44,307 bases of DNA, taken from the NCBI RefSeq assembly GCF_029813775.1, contig NZ_JARVKW010000055.1, positions 1-44,307 of the forward strand, read 5' to 3'. This document shows positions 1 to 8,592 of the stretch, one piece after another. The notes under the pieces were generated by a model. That model ran no database searches, was not told where the DNA came from, and saw only the letters and a list, made by a program, of their open reading frames with translations. The position numbers were made by a program, and so were the translations under genes. The DNA comes from Streptomyces sp. DH24. Lineage in GTDB: Bacteria > Actinomycetota > Actinomycetes > Streptomycetales > Streptomycetaceae. The stretch's first letter is position 1; each line of letters opens with the position of its first letter.

Positions 1-2118
1 CTCGGCGGCGGTGAGGACCGCACCCTCGGCGGCAGTACCGGTGACCGCCGCACCCGCACCCGCACCCGCACCCGCACCCGCCGCACCCGCGTCCTCGGCG
101 GGCCGGCCCCGGCGTCGCCCGGTACCGCCGGACGCCCCGCCCGCACCCGGTCCCGACCCGGAATCCGGCGTCGGAGCCTGCTCCGGCGCGGCCTCGACCG
201 CACGGCGCCTGCGCCGGCCCGTCGGCGCGGCGGCCTCGGTCCCGGCGTCGCCGGGCGTGCCGCCCTGCACCTCGCTGTCCAGGAAGGCGTCCACGGACGA
301 CCGCCGTGCCCGGCGCCGCCCACCCCCGGAGCCCTGCTCGGCAGGGGGAGCGTCGGAGGCGGCGGGAACGACCTCCGCGCCCCCGCCGGAGGCCGGTGCC
401 GGTGCCGGTGCCGGTGCCTGCTCCAGCGCCGCCGGAGCCTGGGCCGCGACGACCCCCGCCCCACCACCGATCGGCACTTCGAGGACGTAGGCGTTGCCGC
501 TCATGCCCGGCACCTCGTGGGTCTGGAGCACACCGCCGTGGGCCCGCACGATCCCGCGCACGATCGGCTGGTGCACCAGGTCTCCCCCGGCGTACGGCCC
601 GCGCACCTCGATCCGAACGACCTCGCCGCGCTGTGCCGCCGCGACGACCACGGTGTTGTCCATGTAACCGCCGGTCGACACGGGCGCGTTGCCCGTGGAG
701 TCGACGCCCGCGACGTCGGCGACGAGGTGGGCGAGCGCGGTCGCGAGCAGCCGGGGGTCGACCTCGGCCTCGATGGGCGGCGCGTGCACGGCGAACTGCA
801 CCCGGCCCGGCCCGATCAGCTCCACGGCCCCGTCGACACCGGAGGCGACGACGGCGTCCAGCATGACCTTGGTCCGGGCGATCTCCTCGGTCCCGGTGTC
901 GAGCCGCTGGTACCCGAGGACGTTGTCGATGAGCGTGGTGATCCGGGAGTAGCCGGCCGAGAGGTGGTGCAGCACCTGGTTGGCCTCGGGCCACAGCTGC
1001 CCGGCGTCGTCGGCGGCGAGCGTCGCCAGGTCACGGCGCAGCTCCTCCAACGGCCCGCGCAGCGACCGCGCGAGCAGCGTGAGCAGCTGCTCGTGCCGGG
1101 CGGCGAGCGCCTCGTAGCGGTCCTTCTCCCGCTCGCCGAGCGCGGCGTAGCGGTCCTCACCGGCGGCGAGCTCCTCCGCGTGCTTCTCGCGGAGCTCCTC
1201 CAGCTCGGTCACGTGCTGCTGGCGCAGGGCGGTGAGCTCGGAGGCGTGCTCCTCGGCGATCCGCTCCAGCTCCTCGGCGTGCCGCCGCTCCGCCGCCTCC
1301 TTCTCCTTGACGACGGCGTCGTAGGGCCGCCGGTCGGTGAAGGTCATGACGGCGCCGACGAGCTGGTCGCCGTCGCGGACGGGCGCGGTCGTCAGGTCGA
1401 CGGGCACCTGGTCGCCGCTCTTGGCGAACAGCACCTGCCCGCGCACCCGGTGCTTGCGCCCGGAGCGCAGCGTGTCGGCGAGCGGCGACTCCTCGTACGG
1501 GAACGGCGACCCGTCGGGGCGCGAGTGCAGCACGAGGGTGTGCAGCTCCCGGCCGCCGAGGTCACTGGCCCGGTATCCCAGTATCTGGGCGGCGGCCGGA
1601 TTGACGAGGACGATCCTGCCCTCGGTGTCCGTCCCGACGACGCCCTCGGCCGCGGCCCGCAGGATCATCTCGGTCTGCCGCTGCGAACGCGCCAGCTCGG
1701 CCTCGGTGTCGACGGTGCCGGACAGGTCGCGGACGACGAGCATCAGCAGTTCGTCGGCGGTGTAGCCGTAACCGTCGTAGGCCTGCTGGCCGTTCTCCAG
1801 ATTCGCGCTCGTGACCTCGACCGGGAACTCGGTCCCGTCGGTGCGGCGCGCGATCATCCGGGTCGGCTTGGTCCGGGCCCGCGGGTCGATGTGGTCGGGC
1901 CGCCGCATGGAGCCGGGGATGAGCTTGGAGTCGAACTGCGGCAGCAGGTCGAGCAGCCCCCGCCCGACGAGCGCCGTGCCGGGGGTCTCGAAGGCCTCCA
2001 GGGCGATGGTGTTCGCGTTGACGACGGTTCCGTTGGCGTTGACCAGGACCAACGCGTCCGGCAGCGCGTCCAGTATGGCTGCGAGGCGAGCAGCGCCTCG
2101 GGATGGCCTGCTGCTCAC
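1..2118 (-). CDS. PAS-domain histidine-kinase-like protein, degenerate kinase core (3' end outside window)
   Basis: Cytoplasmic sensor-like protein. It starts at GTG 2118 behind a strong GGAGG (about 2128-2132) and is still open at position 1 after about 706 codons. In order: PAS-like domain (about residues 8-110), second PAS (about 130-250), a Glu/Arg/Lys-rich coiled coil (about 262-345), a DHp-like helix and an ATPase-like region (to about 510), then a Pro/Ala/Gly-rich tail. The H-box position that should read HELRTPL reads RSLRGPL, so the phospho-accepting His is Arg351. The N-box asparagines appear as His464 and Asp468. No transmembrane segment is seen. The tail contains GRRRGRPAED (residues 667-676), an AT-hook-like RGRP motif. 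Streptomyces annotations call the family a PAS sensor histidine kinase. From the residues seen I infer a pseudokinase or scaffold. Domain calls are confident; lack of activity is inference. Confidence 0.85.
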   Translation of the reverse strand, partial: MSSRPSRGAARLAAILDALPDALVLVNANGTVVNANTIALEAFETPGTALVGRGLLDLLPQFDSKLIPGSMRRPDHIDPRARTKPTRMIARRTDGTEFPVEVTSANLENGQQAYDGYGYTADELLMLVVRDLSGTVDTEAELARSQRQTEMILRAAAEGVVGTDTEGRIVLVNPAAAQILGYRASDLGGRELHTLVLHSRPDGSPFPYEESPLADTLRSGRKHRVRGQVLFAKSGDQVPVDLTTAPVRDGDQLVGAVMTFTDRRPYDAVVKEKEAAERRHAEELERIAEEHASELTALRQQHVTELEELREKHAEELAAGEDRYAALGEREKDRYEALAARHEQLLTLLARSLRGPLEELRRDLATLAADDAGQLWPEANQVLHHLSAGYSRITTLIDNVLGYQRLDTGTEEIARTKVMLDAVVASGVDGAVELIGPGRVQFAVHAPPIEAEVDPRLLATALAHLVADVAGVDSTGNAPVSTGGYMDNTVVVAAAQRGEVVRIEVRGPYAGGDLVHQPIVRGIVRAHGGVLQTHEVPGMSGNAYVLEVPIGGGAGVVAAQAPAALEQAPAPAPAPASGGGAEVVPAASDAPPAEQGSGGGRRRARRSSVDAFLDSEVQGGTPGDAGTEAAAPTGRRRRRAVEAAPEQAPTPDSGSGPGAGGASGGTGRRRGRPAEDAGAAGAGAGAGAGAAVTGTAAEGAVLTAAE

Positions 2119-2367
2119 GAGACGCTTCCTCCCTGTTACCGCACCTTGCCGACCGCTCGGGCCATCTTGCCAACCGTCCCGCAGCGTGTCACGCGAGGGA
2201 GTCTAAGGGCTGGGGTTGCGCTCGCGACGCCGGATGAGAGGGACGTCGCACGAGGAAGTGACGGCGAAGTCCCCCGGAACACGTGCCTGCCTGCGCACAC
2301 TTCGCCGCACCTTCGCGTGACCTTTACGTACCTCTTGCCCGTGCTTACGAAAACCTGTGCGGTCCCG

Positions 2368-2913
2368 TCACCGCACGTCGGGCAGCAGCGGCACCAGCCG
2401 GTCCCAGCGCTGGATCTGGCATCCGTTGCTGCGGTCGTACGTCGCGTCGACGGGCCGTCCCGCCCAGGTGCCGGTGACGCGGGCGGTGGCCGGGCCGCCG
2501 TACTGCATGGTGCAGGCGGCGCCCGCCGGGACCGGAGCGAAGGTGTCCTGCCCCCACCGGGTGTTCTTCTCCACGGCGGCGCAGGCCCGTGCCGGGTCGG
2601 GGTGGCTGCCGCCGGGCGGGTGGCAGCGCAGTTCGTACGTCCCGTCGGCGTCGCCGCCCGTGCCCCGCACGGTGACGACGAGGTGATCGCCGACCCGGTC
2701 CTCGTCCCGCACCGGCGGCGGCATCAGCACGCCGGTACCGGCATCGGCGTACGCGGCCGAGGGGGCCGCCGCCAGCGATCCGAGCGCGGCGAGGGAGGTG
2801 GCGACTGAGAGGGCGAGCCGGCGGAGCGTGGGGCGGGACGGGCCGGAGGGGCGGAGGGCGTGCCCGGGGGCGGCGTGCGCGCCGGCGGCCTGGGAGGTGA
2901 TGACATGCGACAT
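2368..2913 (-). CDS. Secreted subtilisin-inhibitor-like protein (SSI family)
   Basis: Predicted secreted serine-protease inhibitor of 181 residues. A long N-terminus with Arg31-Arg32 leads into a hydrophobic stretch, with a likely cleavage after AAYA (residue 56). The mature part has the four SSI cysteines (ELRCHPP, ARACAAV, AACTMQY, SNGCQIQ), which would form the two usual disulfides. The reactive-site loop reads C-T-M-Q-Y where SSI itself has C-P-M-V-Y, so P1 is probably Met, fitting subtilisin-type proteases. A GTWAGRPV segment matches the conserved VDGVWQG-like strand. The start at 2913 has only a weak AGGG upstream. It is monocistronic by spacing. Inhibitors of this family control extracellular proteases around aerial growth in streptomycetes (family knowledge). 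Confidence 0.85.
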   Translation of the reverse strand: MSHVITSQAAGAHAAPGHALRPSGPSRPTLRRLALSVATSLAALGSLAAAPSAAYADAGTGVLMPPPVRDEDRVGDHLVVTVRGTGGDADGTYELRCHPPGGSHPDPARACAAVEKNTRWGQDTFAPVPAGAACTMQYGGPATARVTGTWAGRPVDATYDRSNGCQIQRWDRLVPLLPDVR

Positions 2914-3107
2914 GCCCTGACTAACGCGACGGCCCGCCGGACGTTGCGCACGCTCGTCCCACCGGCGCCGATGCCGGCCCGCGGACGGGTAAGGGCTTTG
3001 CCCTGCGGCCCGCCTGCCTAGTACCGTGGGGGGCGATTGGTGACACCGCGCTCGACTGTGTCATCATCGGCACGCACCGAATGCGCTCGCGCGCGGGACA
3101 GTGTGCT

Positions 3108-3198
3108 GGAGGCGTCGCCTAGTCCGGTCTATGGCGCCGCACTGCTAATGCGGTTTGGGCCTTAAAGCCCATCGAGGGTTCAAATCCCTCCGCCTCCG
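3108..3198 (+). tRNA. tRNA-Ser(GCU)
   Basis: The acceptor arm GGAGGCG (3108-3114) pairs with CGCCTCC (3191-3197), with G3198 as discriminator. The anticodon loop reads CTGCTAA, giving GCU (serine AGC/AGU codons). A long variable arm and a TTCAAAT T-loop support a class II serine tRNA. The CCA end is not encoded. Confidence 0.96.
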
Positions 3199-3210
3199 CG
3201 CAAGATCACC

Positions 3211-3239
3211 GAAGCCCCGGCCCCAGCGGCCGGGGCTTC
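3211..3239 (+). terminator. Hairpin terminator after tRNA-Ser(GCU)
   Basis: Perfect 12-bp stem GAAGCCCCGGCC / GGCCGGGGCTTC with a 5-nt loop, 13 nt past the tRNA. There is no clear U tract, as is usual in this GC range. Confidence 0.75.
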
Positions 3240-3452
3240 GCTGGTTCCGGCCGGGACTTCGCCGGTTCGGCCGGGGCCCCGCTGGTTTCCCGCCCGTGCC
3301 CGCCACCCCGCCGTACCCCCCTCAGAACCTCGTTTCCGCAGGTCACAAGGGGTGAGGTAAACGGATTTCACATGGCGGCGGCAGTCATGTAATGTTCTTC
3401 CTGTCGCCGCGAGCGGGCCGGAAGGCCGGAAAGCGGCGGGAAAACAGAACAA

Positions 3453-3525
3453 GCACTCGTAGCTTAACGGATAGAGCATCTGACTACGGATCAGAAGGTT
3501 GCAGGTTCGAATCCTGCCGAGTGCA
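3453..3525 (+). tRNA. tRNA-Arg(ACG)
   Basis: The acceptor GCACTCG pairs with CGAGTGC (3518-3524), with discriminator A3525. The anticodon stem-loop TCTGA-CTACGGA-TCAGA gives ACG; A34 is expected to be deaminated to inosine by TadA, whose gene lies at 25.1 kb. The T-loop is TTCGAAT. CCA is not encoded. Confidence 0.96.
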
Positions 3526-3533
3526 CACAGATC

Positions 3534-3567
3534 AAAGCCCCCTGCGGAATCATCCGCAGGGGGCTTT
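3534..3567 (+). terminator. Hairpin terminator after tRNA-Arg(ACG)
   Basis: Perfect 15-bp stem from 3534-3548 to 3553-3567 with loop ATCA, starting 9 nt after the tRNA and ending in CTTTG. It also faces the convergent gene ending at 3637. Confidence 0.85.
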
Positions 3568-3636
3568 GTCGTACCGGCTGTGCGAGACCGTTCGGCCCGG
3601 TCGCCCCGGTCAGAGCGGCCGGGCCGTCCAGCCCGT

Positions 3637-4038
3637 TCAGATCAACGCCGGCATGAAGCCGCCGTTCGCCGTGCCCGAGGTCAGGAGGTGGTGCCAGTCC
3701 AGGGTGGTGGGCAGGCGGGGGACCGAGAGGACCAGGGCGCCGCCCGTTCGTTCCGCGTCGGTGCACCAGTCGGTCATGGCGCCGGGGGTGGCCTCGCCGG
3801 TCGAGGTGTTCACGACGGGTGCCGCGAGCGTCGGGACGACGAGGCCGTGTTCCCCCGGGCCGTCCACGACGCACAGGGTCAGCCTCGGGACGATGCTCCA
3901 GCCCTCGCAGCCCGGCGCCACGCCGTCGGGCGCGTTCAGCACCGGCAGCGCGTCGTGGATCGGCGCGTCGGCCAGGAGCAGTACGGGGGAGGTGTTCCGT
4001 ACGAACAGCGTGTTCTCGGGGTTCAGCAGCACCGGCAC
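3637..4038 (-). CDS. Hypothetical protein, 133 aa
   Basis: I do not recognise this family. The frame has balanced, protein-like composition, unlike the Arg/Gly/Pro-rich shadows around it, with stretches such as NTLFVRNTSPVLLLADAP and WHHLLTSGTANGGF. There are no membrane segments, signal peptide or metal motif; two cysteines are near the middle (PGCEG and LTLC) and one nearer the C-terminus (DWCTD). The start is taken as GTG 4038; no good ribosome binding site is seen and an in-frame extension upstream is possible. It is convergent with the tRNA-Arg unit and divergent from the DUF2797 gene, so 4039-4210 probably holds two promoters. Confidence 0.6.
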   Translation of the reverse strand: MPVLLNPENTLFVRNTSPVLLLADAPIHDALPVLNAPDGVAPGCEGWSIVPRLTLCVVDGPGEHGLVVPTLAAPVVNTSTGEATPGAMTDWCTDAERTGGALVLSVPRLPTTLDWHHLLTSGTANGGFMPALI

Positions 4039-4210
4039 ACTGTGGCAGATCTCCGGTGCCGGGGACCCTGCCGGGGTGCGTCCCTTCTCGCCTTCTCCTC
4101 CGTCTCTCCCGCTTCCCCTCTTCCTCTCTTCCTTCCCCTCTTCCCGGTCCTCCCCCGCCCTGTCCTCCGTCCCGGCGCCGTTGTCAGTGGTCGCCCTTAC
4201 TGTCGTGGTG

Positions 4211-5092
4211 ATGGCTCAGGTGTGGAAGTGCGCGGGGCTGCGGTGGGCGGCCGGTGGGCCCGTGCTGGCGTGGGACGGGGGGCGGCGCAGTGCGGTCGCC
4301 CGGGGGATGCGGGTGGCCTTCGGGGTGGTGGACGGCGGGACGCGGACGTGTGTGGGGGCGCGGGGGCATCCCTGTCCCGTCAAGGCCCCGGTGAGCGCGC
4401 GCAGTACGGGCGCTCGGTGCGAGGAGTGCGCGCGGCTGGACCGGGCGCACTCCGTCGCCGCCGACACGATCGCCGACGATCCGCGGCCGTACCGGGTGTA
4501 CCTGGCGTGGTTCGGGCCCGGCATGGTCAAGGTCGGGATCACCGCCGTCGAGCGGGGCTCGGCGCGGCTGCTGGAGCAGGGCGCCGTCTGCTTCAGCTGG
4601 CTCGGTACCGGGCCGCTGATGGCCGCCCGGCGGACCGAGGAGGTGCTGCGCGCCGCGCTCGGCGTGCCCGACCGGATTCCGTACGCCGACAAGCGCGCCG
4701 TTCGGTCCGCGCTGCCCGGCGGGGAGGCGGAGCGCGCCGCCGAGATCGCCGGGTTGCACGCGCGTGCCGTGGCGCTGGACGGGTGGCCCGAGTCGCTCAC
4801 GGTCGAGCCGTTCCGGCCCGTGGACCACGTGCGGGACTTCGGGCTGGCCGGGGCGCCGGTCGCCGTCGGGGAGGTGACCGAGCTGGTGCCGGGCGGCGCG
4901 GTGAGCGGGGAGCTGGTGGCCGCCGCCGGGCCGGACCTGCATCTGGCGACCGGGCGCGGGGTCGTCGTGCTCGACACGCGGTTGATGACCGGGTGGGGGC
5001 TGGTGACCGTGGGCGACTTCCTCGATGCCGGGGCCGCTTTTCCCGTAAGGGAGTTCAAGACCGTCGCCGGTGTCCAGGACGGGTTGTTCTGA
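4211..5092 (+). CDS. DUF2797 family protein
   Basis: A 293-residue protein of uncharacterised family DUF2797. Recognisable features are the start WKCAGLRW, a Cys-rich segment with the pattern C-x6-C-x16-C-x2-C (TCVGARGHPC through RCEECARLDRAH, about residues 42-75) that could bind zinc, and the conserved VYLAWFGPGMVKVGIT core (about residue 98), which resembles a GIY-YIG-like start ('YLA..G..KVGIT'); that resemblance is my inference. ATG 4211 is chosen because conserved sequence begins right after it. GTG codons at 4205 and 4208 are also in frame and no ribosome binding site is obvious. The next gene follows after about 117 nt on the same strand. Confidence 0.75.
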   Translation: MAQVWKCAGLRWAAGGPVLAWDGGRRSAVARGMRVAFGVVDGGTRTCVGARGHPCPVKAPVSARSTGARCEECARLDRAHSVAADTIADDPRPYRVYLAWFGPGMVKVGITAVERGSARLLEQGAVCFSWLGTGPLMAARRTEEVLRAALGVPDRIPYADKRAVRSALPGGEAERAAEIAGLHARAVALDGWPESLTVEPFRPVDHVRDFGLAGAPVAVGEVTELVPGGAVSGELVAAAGPDLHLATGRGVVVLDTRLMTGWGLVTVGDFLDAGAAFPVREFKTVAGVQDGLF

Positions 5093-5209
5093 TGGCTGTG
5101 GGGGGTGGGGGCGGGCGGGCGTGGTGCGGCCGTGGAGACAGGGGTTCCGCCGCGGTGGCCGGGGCGGTGGGGTGGACCCGGGCGGCGTGCACGGGTGAGG
5201 GTGGCCCTC

Positions 5210-6106
5210 ATGAGCGATCACCCCGGCAGTGGCGACGAGGTGGCCGGTGTCCGTGGCTTCTGGGAGCGGCTCGGGCTGCCCGGGCTCGTCGACGTCCACA
5301 CCCACTTCATGCCCGAGAGCGTGCTGCGCAAGGTGTGGGCCTACTTCGACGCGCTGGGTCCGCTGACCGGCGGCCTCGAATGGCCCATCACCTACCGTCA
5401 CGAGGAAGAGGAACGGGCCGCGCTGCTGCGGGAGTTCGGCGTGCGTGCCTTCACCGCCATGCTCTACCCGCACAAGCCCGGCATGGCGCGGTGGCTCAAC
5501 TCCTGGGCCGCCGACTTCGCCCGCCGCACACCCGACTGCCTGCACACCTCGACCCTCTTCCCCGAACCGGGAGTCGACGCCTACGTCCGGGAAGCCCTGG
5601 AAGCGGGCGCCCGGGTGTTCAAGGCGCATGTGCAGGTGGGGGCGTACGACCCCGCCGACGCGCTGCTCGACCCCGCCTGGGGACTGCTCGCCGACGCCGG
5701 GGTGCCCGTCGTCATCCACTGCGGGTCGGGTCCCGCGCCGGGCAGGCACACCGGGCCCGAGCCCGTCGCGCGGGTGCTGGCGCGGCACCCCCGGCTGCGG
5801 CTGGTCGTCGCCCACCTGGGGATGCCCGAGTACGAGGACTTCCTCGGTCTCGCCGAGCGGTACGCGGAGGTGCGGCTGGACACGACGATGGCGTTCACCG
5901 ACTTCAGCGAGCGGTTCGCGCCGTTCCCCCGGCGCGCCCTGCCGCGGCTGGCCGGGCTCGGGGACCGGATTCTCCTCGGCTCCGACTTCCCGAACATCCC
6001 GTACCCCTATCTGCACCAGCTCCGCGCCCTGGAGCGGCTCGGCCTCGGGGACGACTGGCTGCGGGCCGTGTGCCACGGCAACGGGGCCCGGCTGTTCGGC
6101 GTCTGA
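5210..6106 (+). CDS. Metal-dependent amidohydrolase (TIM-barrel, amidohydrolase-2 type)
   Basis: A predicted cytoplasmic hydrolase or decarboxylase of 298 residues. The amidohydrolase metal site is visible: HTH in DVHTHFMPES (about residue 30), a His in VVIHCGSG (about 171), VVAHLGMPE (about 203) and the late Asp in LLGSDFPN (about 264). The substrate cannot be told. ATG 5210 is preferred, with GAGGGTGG 8-15 nt upstream; an in-frame ATG at 5105 would add an unconserved Gly/Arg-rich extension. It ends 123 nt before the response-regulator gene and is probably a separate transcript. Confidence 0.85.
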   Translation: MSDHPGSGDEVAGVRGFWERLGLPGLVDVHTHFMPESVLRKVWAYFDALGPLTGGLEWPITYRHEEEERAALLREFGVRAFTAMLYPHKPGMARWLNSWAADFARRTPDCLHTSTLFPEPGVDAYVREALEAGARVFKAHVQVGAYDPADALLDPAWGLLADAGVPVVIHCGSGPAPGRHTGPEPVARVLARHPRLRLVVAHLGMPEYEDFLGLAERYAEVRLDTTMAFTDFSERFAPFPRRALPRLAGLGDRILLGSDFPNIPYPYLHQLRALERLGLGDDWLRAVCHGNGARLFGV

Positions 6107-6148
6107 GTCGCACCACCGGGCGGGCCTGCCTCGGGCCGCGGGAGCTGC

Positions 6149-6209
6149 CTGAGAACCCCCTGTGCGTTTCTCAGAGAAATCACAGGTTGGGAAAAGGGTG
6201 CTCTCAGAG
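6149..6209 (+). promoter_or_regulatory. Candidate autoregulatory sites upstream of the response regulator
   Basis: The octamer TCTCAGAG occurs twice (6169-6176 and 6202-6209), 33 nt start to start, or about three helical turns. CTGAGAA at 6149-6155 is an inverted match to TTCTCAG at 6168-6174. The spacing on one DNA face suits a dimeric OmpR-type regulator. Function is inferred from position only. Confidence 0.45.
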
Positions 6210-6229
6210 CGTCCCGACATCGTGGCCGC

Positions 6230-6970
6230 ATGACCACGACCTCGCCCCAGGGGCGCACCGAACTGCTGAGGCCGGACGGGAGCCCCGTCCGGGTGCTTGT
6301 GGTGGACGACGAGCTGTCCATCACCGAGTTGTTGTCCATGGCCCTGCGCTACGAGGGCTGGCAGATCCGCAGCGCGGGGGACGGGCAGGGCGCCCTCCAG
6401 GCCGCGCGCGAGTACCGGCCGGACGCCGTCGTGCTGGACATGATGCTGCCCGACATGGACGGGCTGAGCGTGCTCGGCCGGCTGCGGCGCGACCTGCCCG
6501 ACGTGCCGGTGCTGTTCCTGACCGCCAAGGACGCGGTGGAGGACCGTATCGCCGGGCTGACCGCCGGCGGCGACGACTACGTCACCAAGCCGTTCAGCCT
6601 GGAGGAGGTCGTCGCCCGGCTGCGCGGCCTCATCCGGCGTTCCGGCGCGGCCGACCGGCGTTCCGAGTCCGTGCTGGTCGTCGGTGACCTCACCCTGGAC
6701 GAGGACAGCCACGAGGTGACGCGGGGCGGCGACTCCATCCACCTGACCGCCACCGAGTTCGAGCTGCTGCGGTTCCTGATGCGCAATCCGCGCCGGGTGC
6801 TGAGCAAGGCGCAGATCCTCGACCGCGTGTGGTCCTACGACTTCGGCGGGCAGGCCAACGTCGTCGAGCTGTACATCTCGTACCTGCGGCGGAAGATCGA
6901 CGCCGGGCGGGACCCGATGATCCACACCCGCAGGGGTGCCGGGTACCTGATCAAGCCCGCGGTGTCGTGA
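6230..6970 (+). CDS. OmpR/PhoB-family response regulator
   Basis: A DNA-binding two-component response regulator of 246 residues. The receiver domain (about 20-132) has acidic Asp26/Asp27, phospho-acceptor Asp70 (VVLDMMLP), Thr98 and Lys120 (YVTKPF). The winged-helix domain (about 148-245) shows LTATEFELLRFLM, YISYLRRKID and the wing RGAGY. The stop codon overlaps the kinase start (GTGA at 6967-6970), so the pair is translationally coupled and should act together. Repeats just upstream suggest autoregulation. Targets probably include the following glycosyltransferase genes, by context. Confidence 0.95.
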   Translation: MTTTSPQGRTELLRPDGSPVRVLVVDDELSITELLSMALRYEGWQIRSAGDGQGALQAAREYRPDAVVLDMMLPDMDGLSVLGRLRRDLPDVPVLFLTAKDAVEDRIAGLTAGGDDYVTKPFSLEEVVARLRGLIRRSGAADRRSESVLVVGDLTLDEDSHEVTRGGDSIHLTATEFELLRFLMRNPRRVLSKAQILDRVWSYDFGGQANVVELYISYLRRKIDAGRDPMIHTRRGAGYLIKPAVS

Positions 6971-8592
6971 CCGGGCGGCGACGGCCGCGTGCGCGGTGGG
7001 CGGTGGGCCCTCCGGGCGGACGCGGGGTGCGCGCGGGCAGGCCCCGCACCCTGCGGACCCGGCTCGTCGTCGCGTCCGTGGCGCTGGTCGCCGTCGTGTG
7101 CGCGGTGATCGGCACGGTGACCACGCTGGCGCTGCGGTCGCACCTCTACGAGCAGTTGGACGACAAGCTGCACGAGGTGGCGATGCGGGCCGCCGGCCCG
7201 GTGGACGGCCATCAGAAGCGCGGCCCCGCCTGGGCCCTGCCCGATCCCCTCGACTTCGTCACCAAGGGTCCGCAGGGCTTCGGCACCATCGGTGCGGTCG
7301 TCGAGGACGGCAGGGCCACCGAGGGCACCGTCAGCCGCGGCAAGGAGGAGAACGGCGTCAAGAACGCCGAGTCCGTCGCCCTGAACGCCGGCCAGCTCGC
7401 GGTCCTGTCCGGCGTGCCGAAGGACGGCGCGGCGCACACCGTGGACCTCCCCGGGCAGGGCGAGTACCGCGTCGAGTACCGGACCGGGAGCAACGGCTCG
7501 TTCTACGCCGGCCTGCCGACCGCCGACACCGACAGCACCGTCAGCACGCTCGTCGTCGTGGAGGTCAGCGTCACGGCCGCCGGCCTGGTCGCGGCCGGCA
7601 TCGCCGGGTACGTCCTGGTCGGCGTCGCCACGCGCCCGCTGCGCAGGGTCGCCGCCACCGCCACCCGCGTCTCCGAACTGCCCCTGCACAGCGGCGAGGT
7701 GAACCTGGACGAGCGGGTCCCGGAGTCCGAGTGCGACCCGCACACCGAGGTCGGCCGGGTCGGCGCCGCGCTCAACCGGATGCTGGACCACGTGCACGGC
7801 GCGCTGCACGCCCGGCAGGAGAGCGAGACGCGGGTACGGCAGTTCGTCGCCGACGCCAGTCACGAGCTGCGGACGCCGCTCGCCTCCATCCGCGGCTACG
7901 CCGAACTCACCCGGCGCGGCCGGGAGCGCATCGGCCCCGACACCCGGCACGCCCTGAGCCGTGTCGAGTCGGAGGCGGGCCGCATGACGCTGCTGGTCGA
8001 GGACCTGCTGCTGCTCGCGCGCCTGGACGCCGGGCGGCCGCTGCGGTTCGAGCGGACCGACCTCGTACCGCTCGTCGTGGACACCGTCAGCGACGCCCGT
8101 GCGGCCGGCCTGGACCACGTCTGGCGTCTCGACCTGCCCGACGAACCGGCGCTCGTCGCCGCGGACGCGGGCAGACTCCAGCAGGTCCTCGTCAACCTCC
8201 TCGCCAACGCCCGCAGCCACACCCCGCCCGGCACGACCGTCACCACGCGCGTGCGGCGGCGCGGCCACTGGCTGTGCGTGGACGTCGAGGACAACGGCCA
8301 GGGCATCCCGCCCGAGCTGCTGCCGCGCGTGTTCGAGCGGTTCGCGCGCGGCGACAGCGCGCGCTCCCGCGCCACCGGCTCGACCGGCCTGGGCCTGGCC
8401 ATCGTGCAGGCCGTGGCGACCGCGCACGGCGGCGCCGTGAGCGTCGACAGCGTGCCCGGGCGCACCGTGTTCACCCTCCGGCTGCCGGCGTCCGACCCGC
8501 GGACCGGGCCCGCGTTCGCCGCCGAAACGCACCGGAAACCGCACTCACAGGCCCGGCACAGCCTCACCACACGGGTGGAACAGGGGAGTTGA
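6967..8592 (+). CDS. Two-component sensor histidine kinase
   Basis: A membrane sensor kinase of 541 residues and partner of the upstream regulator. Arg-rich N-terminus, first membrane helix (about 33-55), a sensor region of about 135 residues, second helix (about 193-220), HAMP (about 221-285), DHp with phospho-His299 in SHELRTPL, N-box VLVNLLANA (Asn410, Asn414), G1 DNGQG (442-446) and G2 GLGLA (474-478). All catalytic motifs are intact. The start GTG 6967 overlaps the regulator stop. The sensor domain has no recognisable ligand motif. Fourteen bases separate its stop from the next ATG, and they lie in a hairpin. Confidence 0.95.
   Translation: MTGRRRPRARWAVGPPGGRGVRAGRPRTLRTRLVVASVALVAVVCAVIGTVTTLALRSHLYEQLDDKLHEVAMRAAGPVDGHQKRGPAWALPDPLDFVTKGPQGFGTIGAVVEDGRATEGTVSRGKEENGVKNAESVALNAGQLAVLSGVPKDGAAHTVDLPGQGEYRVEYRTGSNGSFYAGLPTADTDSTVSTLVVVEVSVTAAGLVAAGIAGYVLVGVATRPLRRVAATATRVSELPLHSGEVNLDERVPESECDPHTEVGRVGAALNRMLDHVHGALHARQESETRVRQFVADASHELRTPLASIRGYAELTRRGRERIGPDTRHALSRVESEAGRMTLLVEDLLLLARLDAGRPLRFERTDLVPLVVDTVSDARAAGLDHVWRLDLPDEPALVAADAGRLQQVLVNLLANARSHTPPGTTVTTRVRRRGHWLCVDVEDNGQGIPPELLPRVFERFARGDSARSRATGSTGLGLAIVQAVATAHGGAVSVDSVPGRTVFTLRLPASDPRTGPAFAAETHRKPHSQARHSLTTRVEQGS

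Noticed and set aside
517..2808. 763-codon plus-strand open frame over the kinase-like gene and the inhibitor gene
   Set aside because: Composition (Val/Gly/Arg/His-rich, no domains) is that of an antisense shadow; the minus-strand PAS protein has clear domains and a ribosome site.
3499..6687. 1062-codon plus-strand open frame
   Set aside because: Arg/Gly-rich reading in the wrong frame across the DUF2797, amidohydrolase and response-regulator genes, all of which have real motifs in other frames.
4184..6925. 913-codon minus-strand open frame
   Set aside because: Antisense shadow of three plus-strand genes with no domain content.
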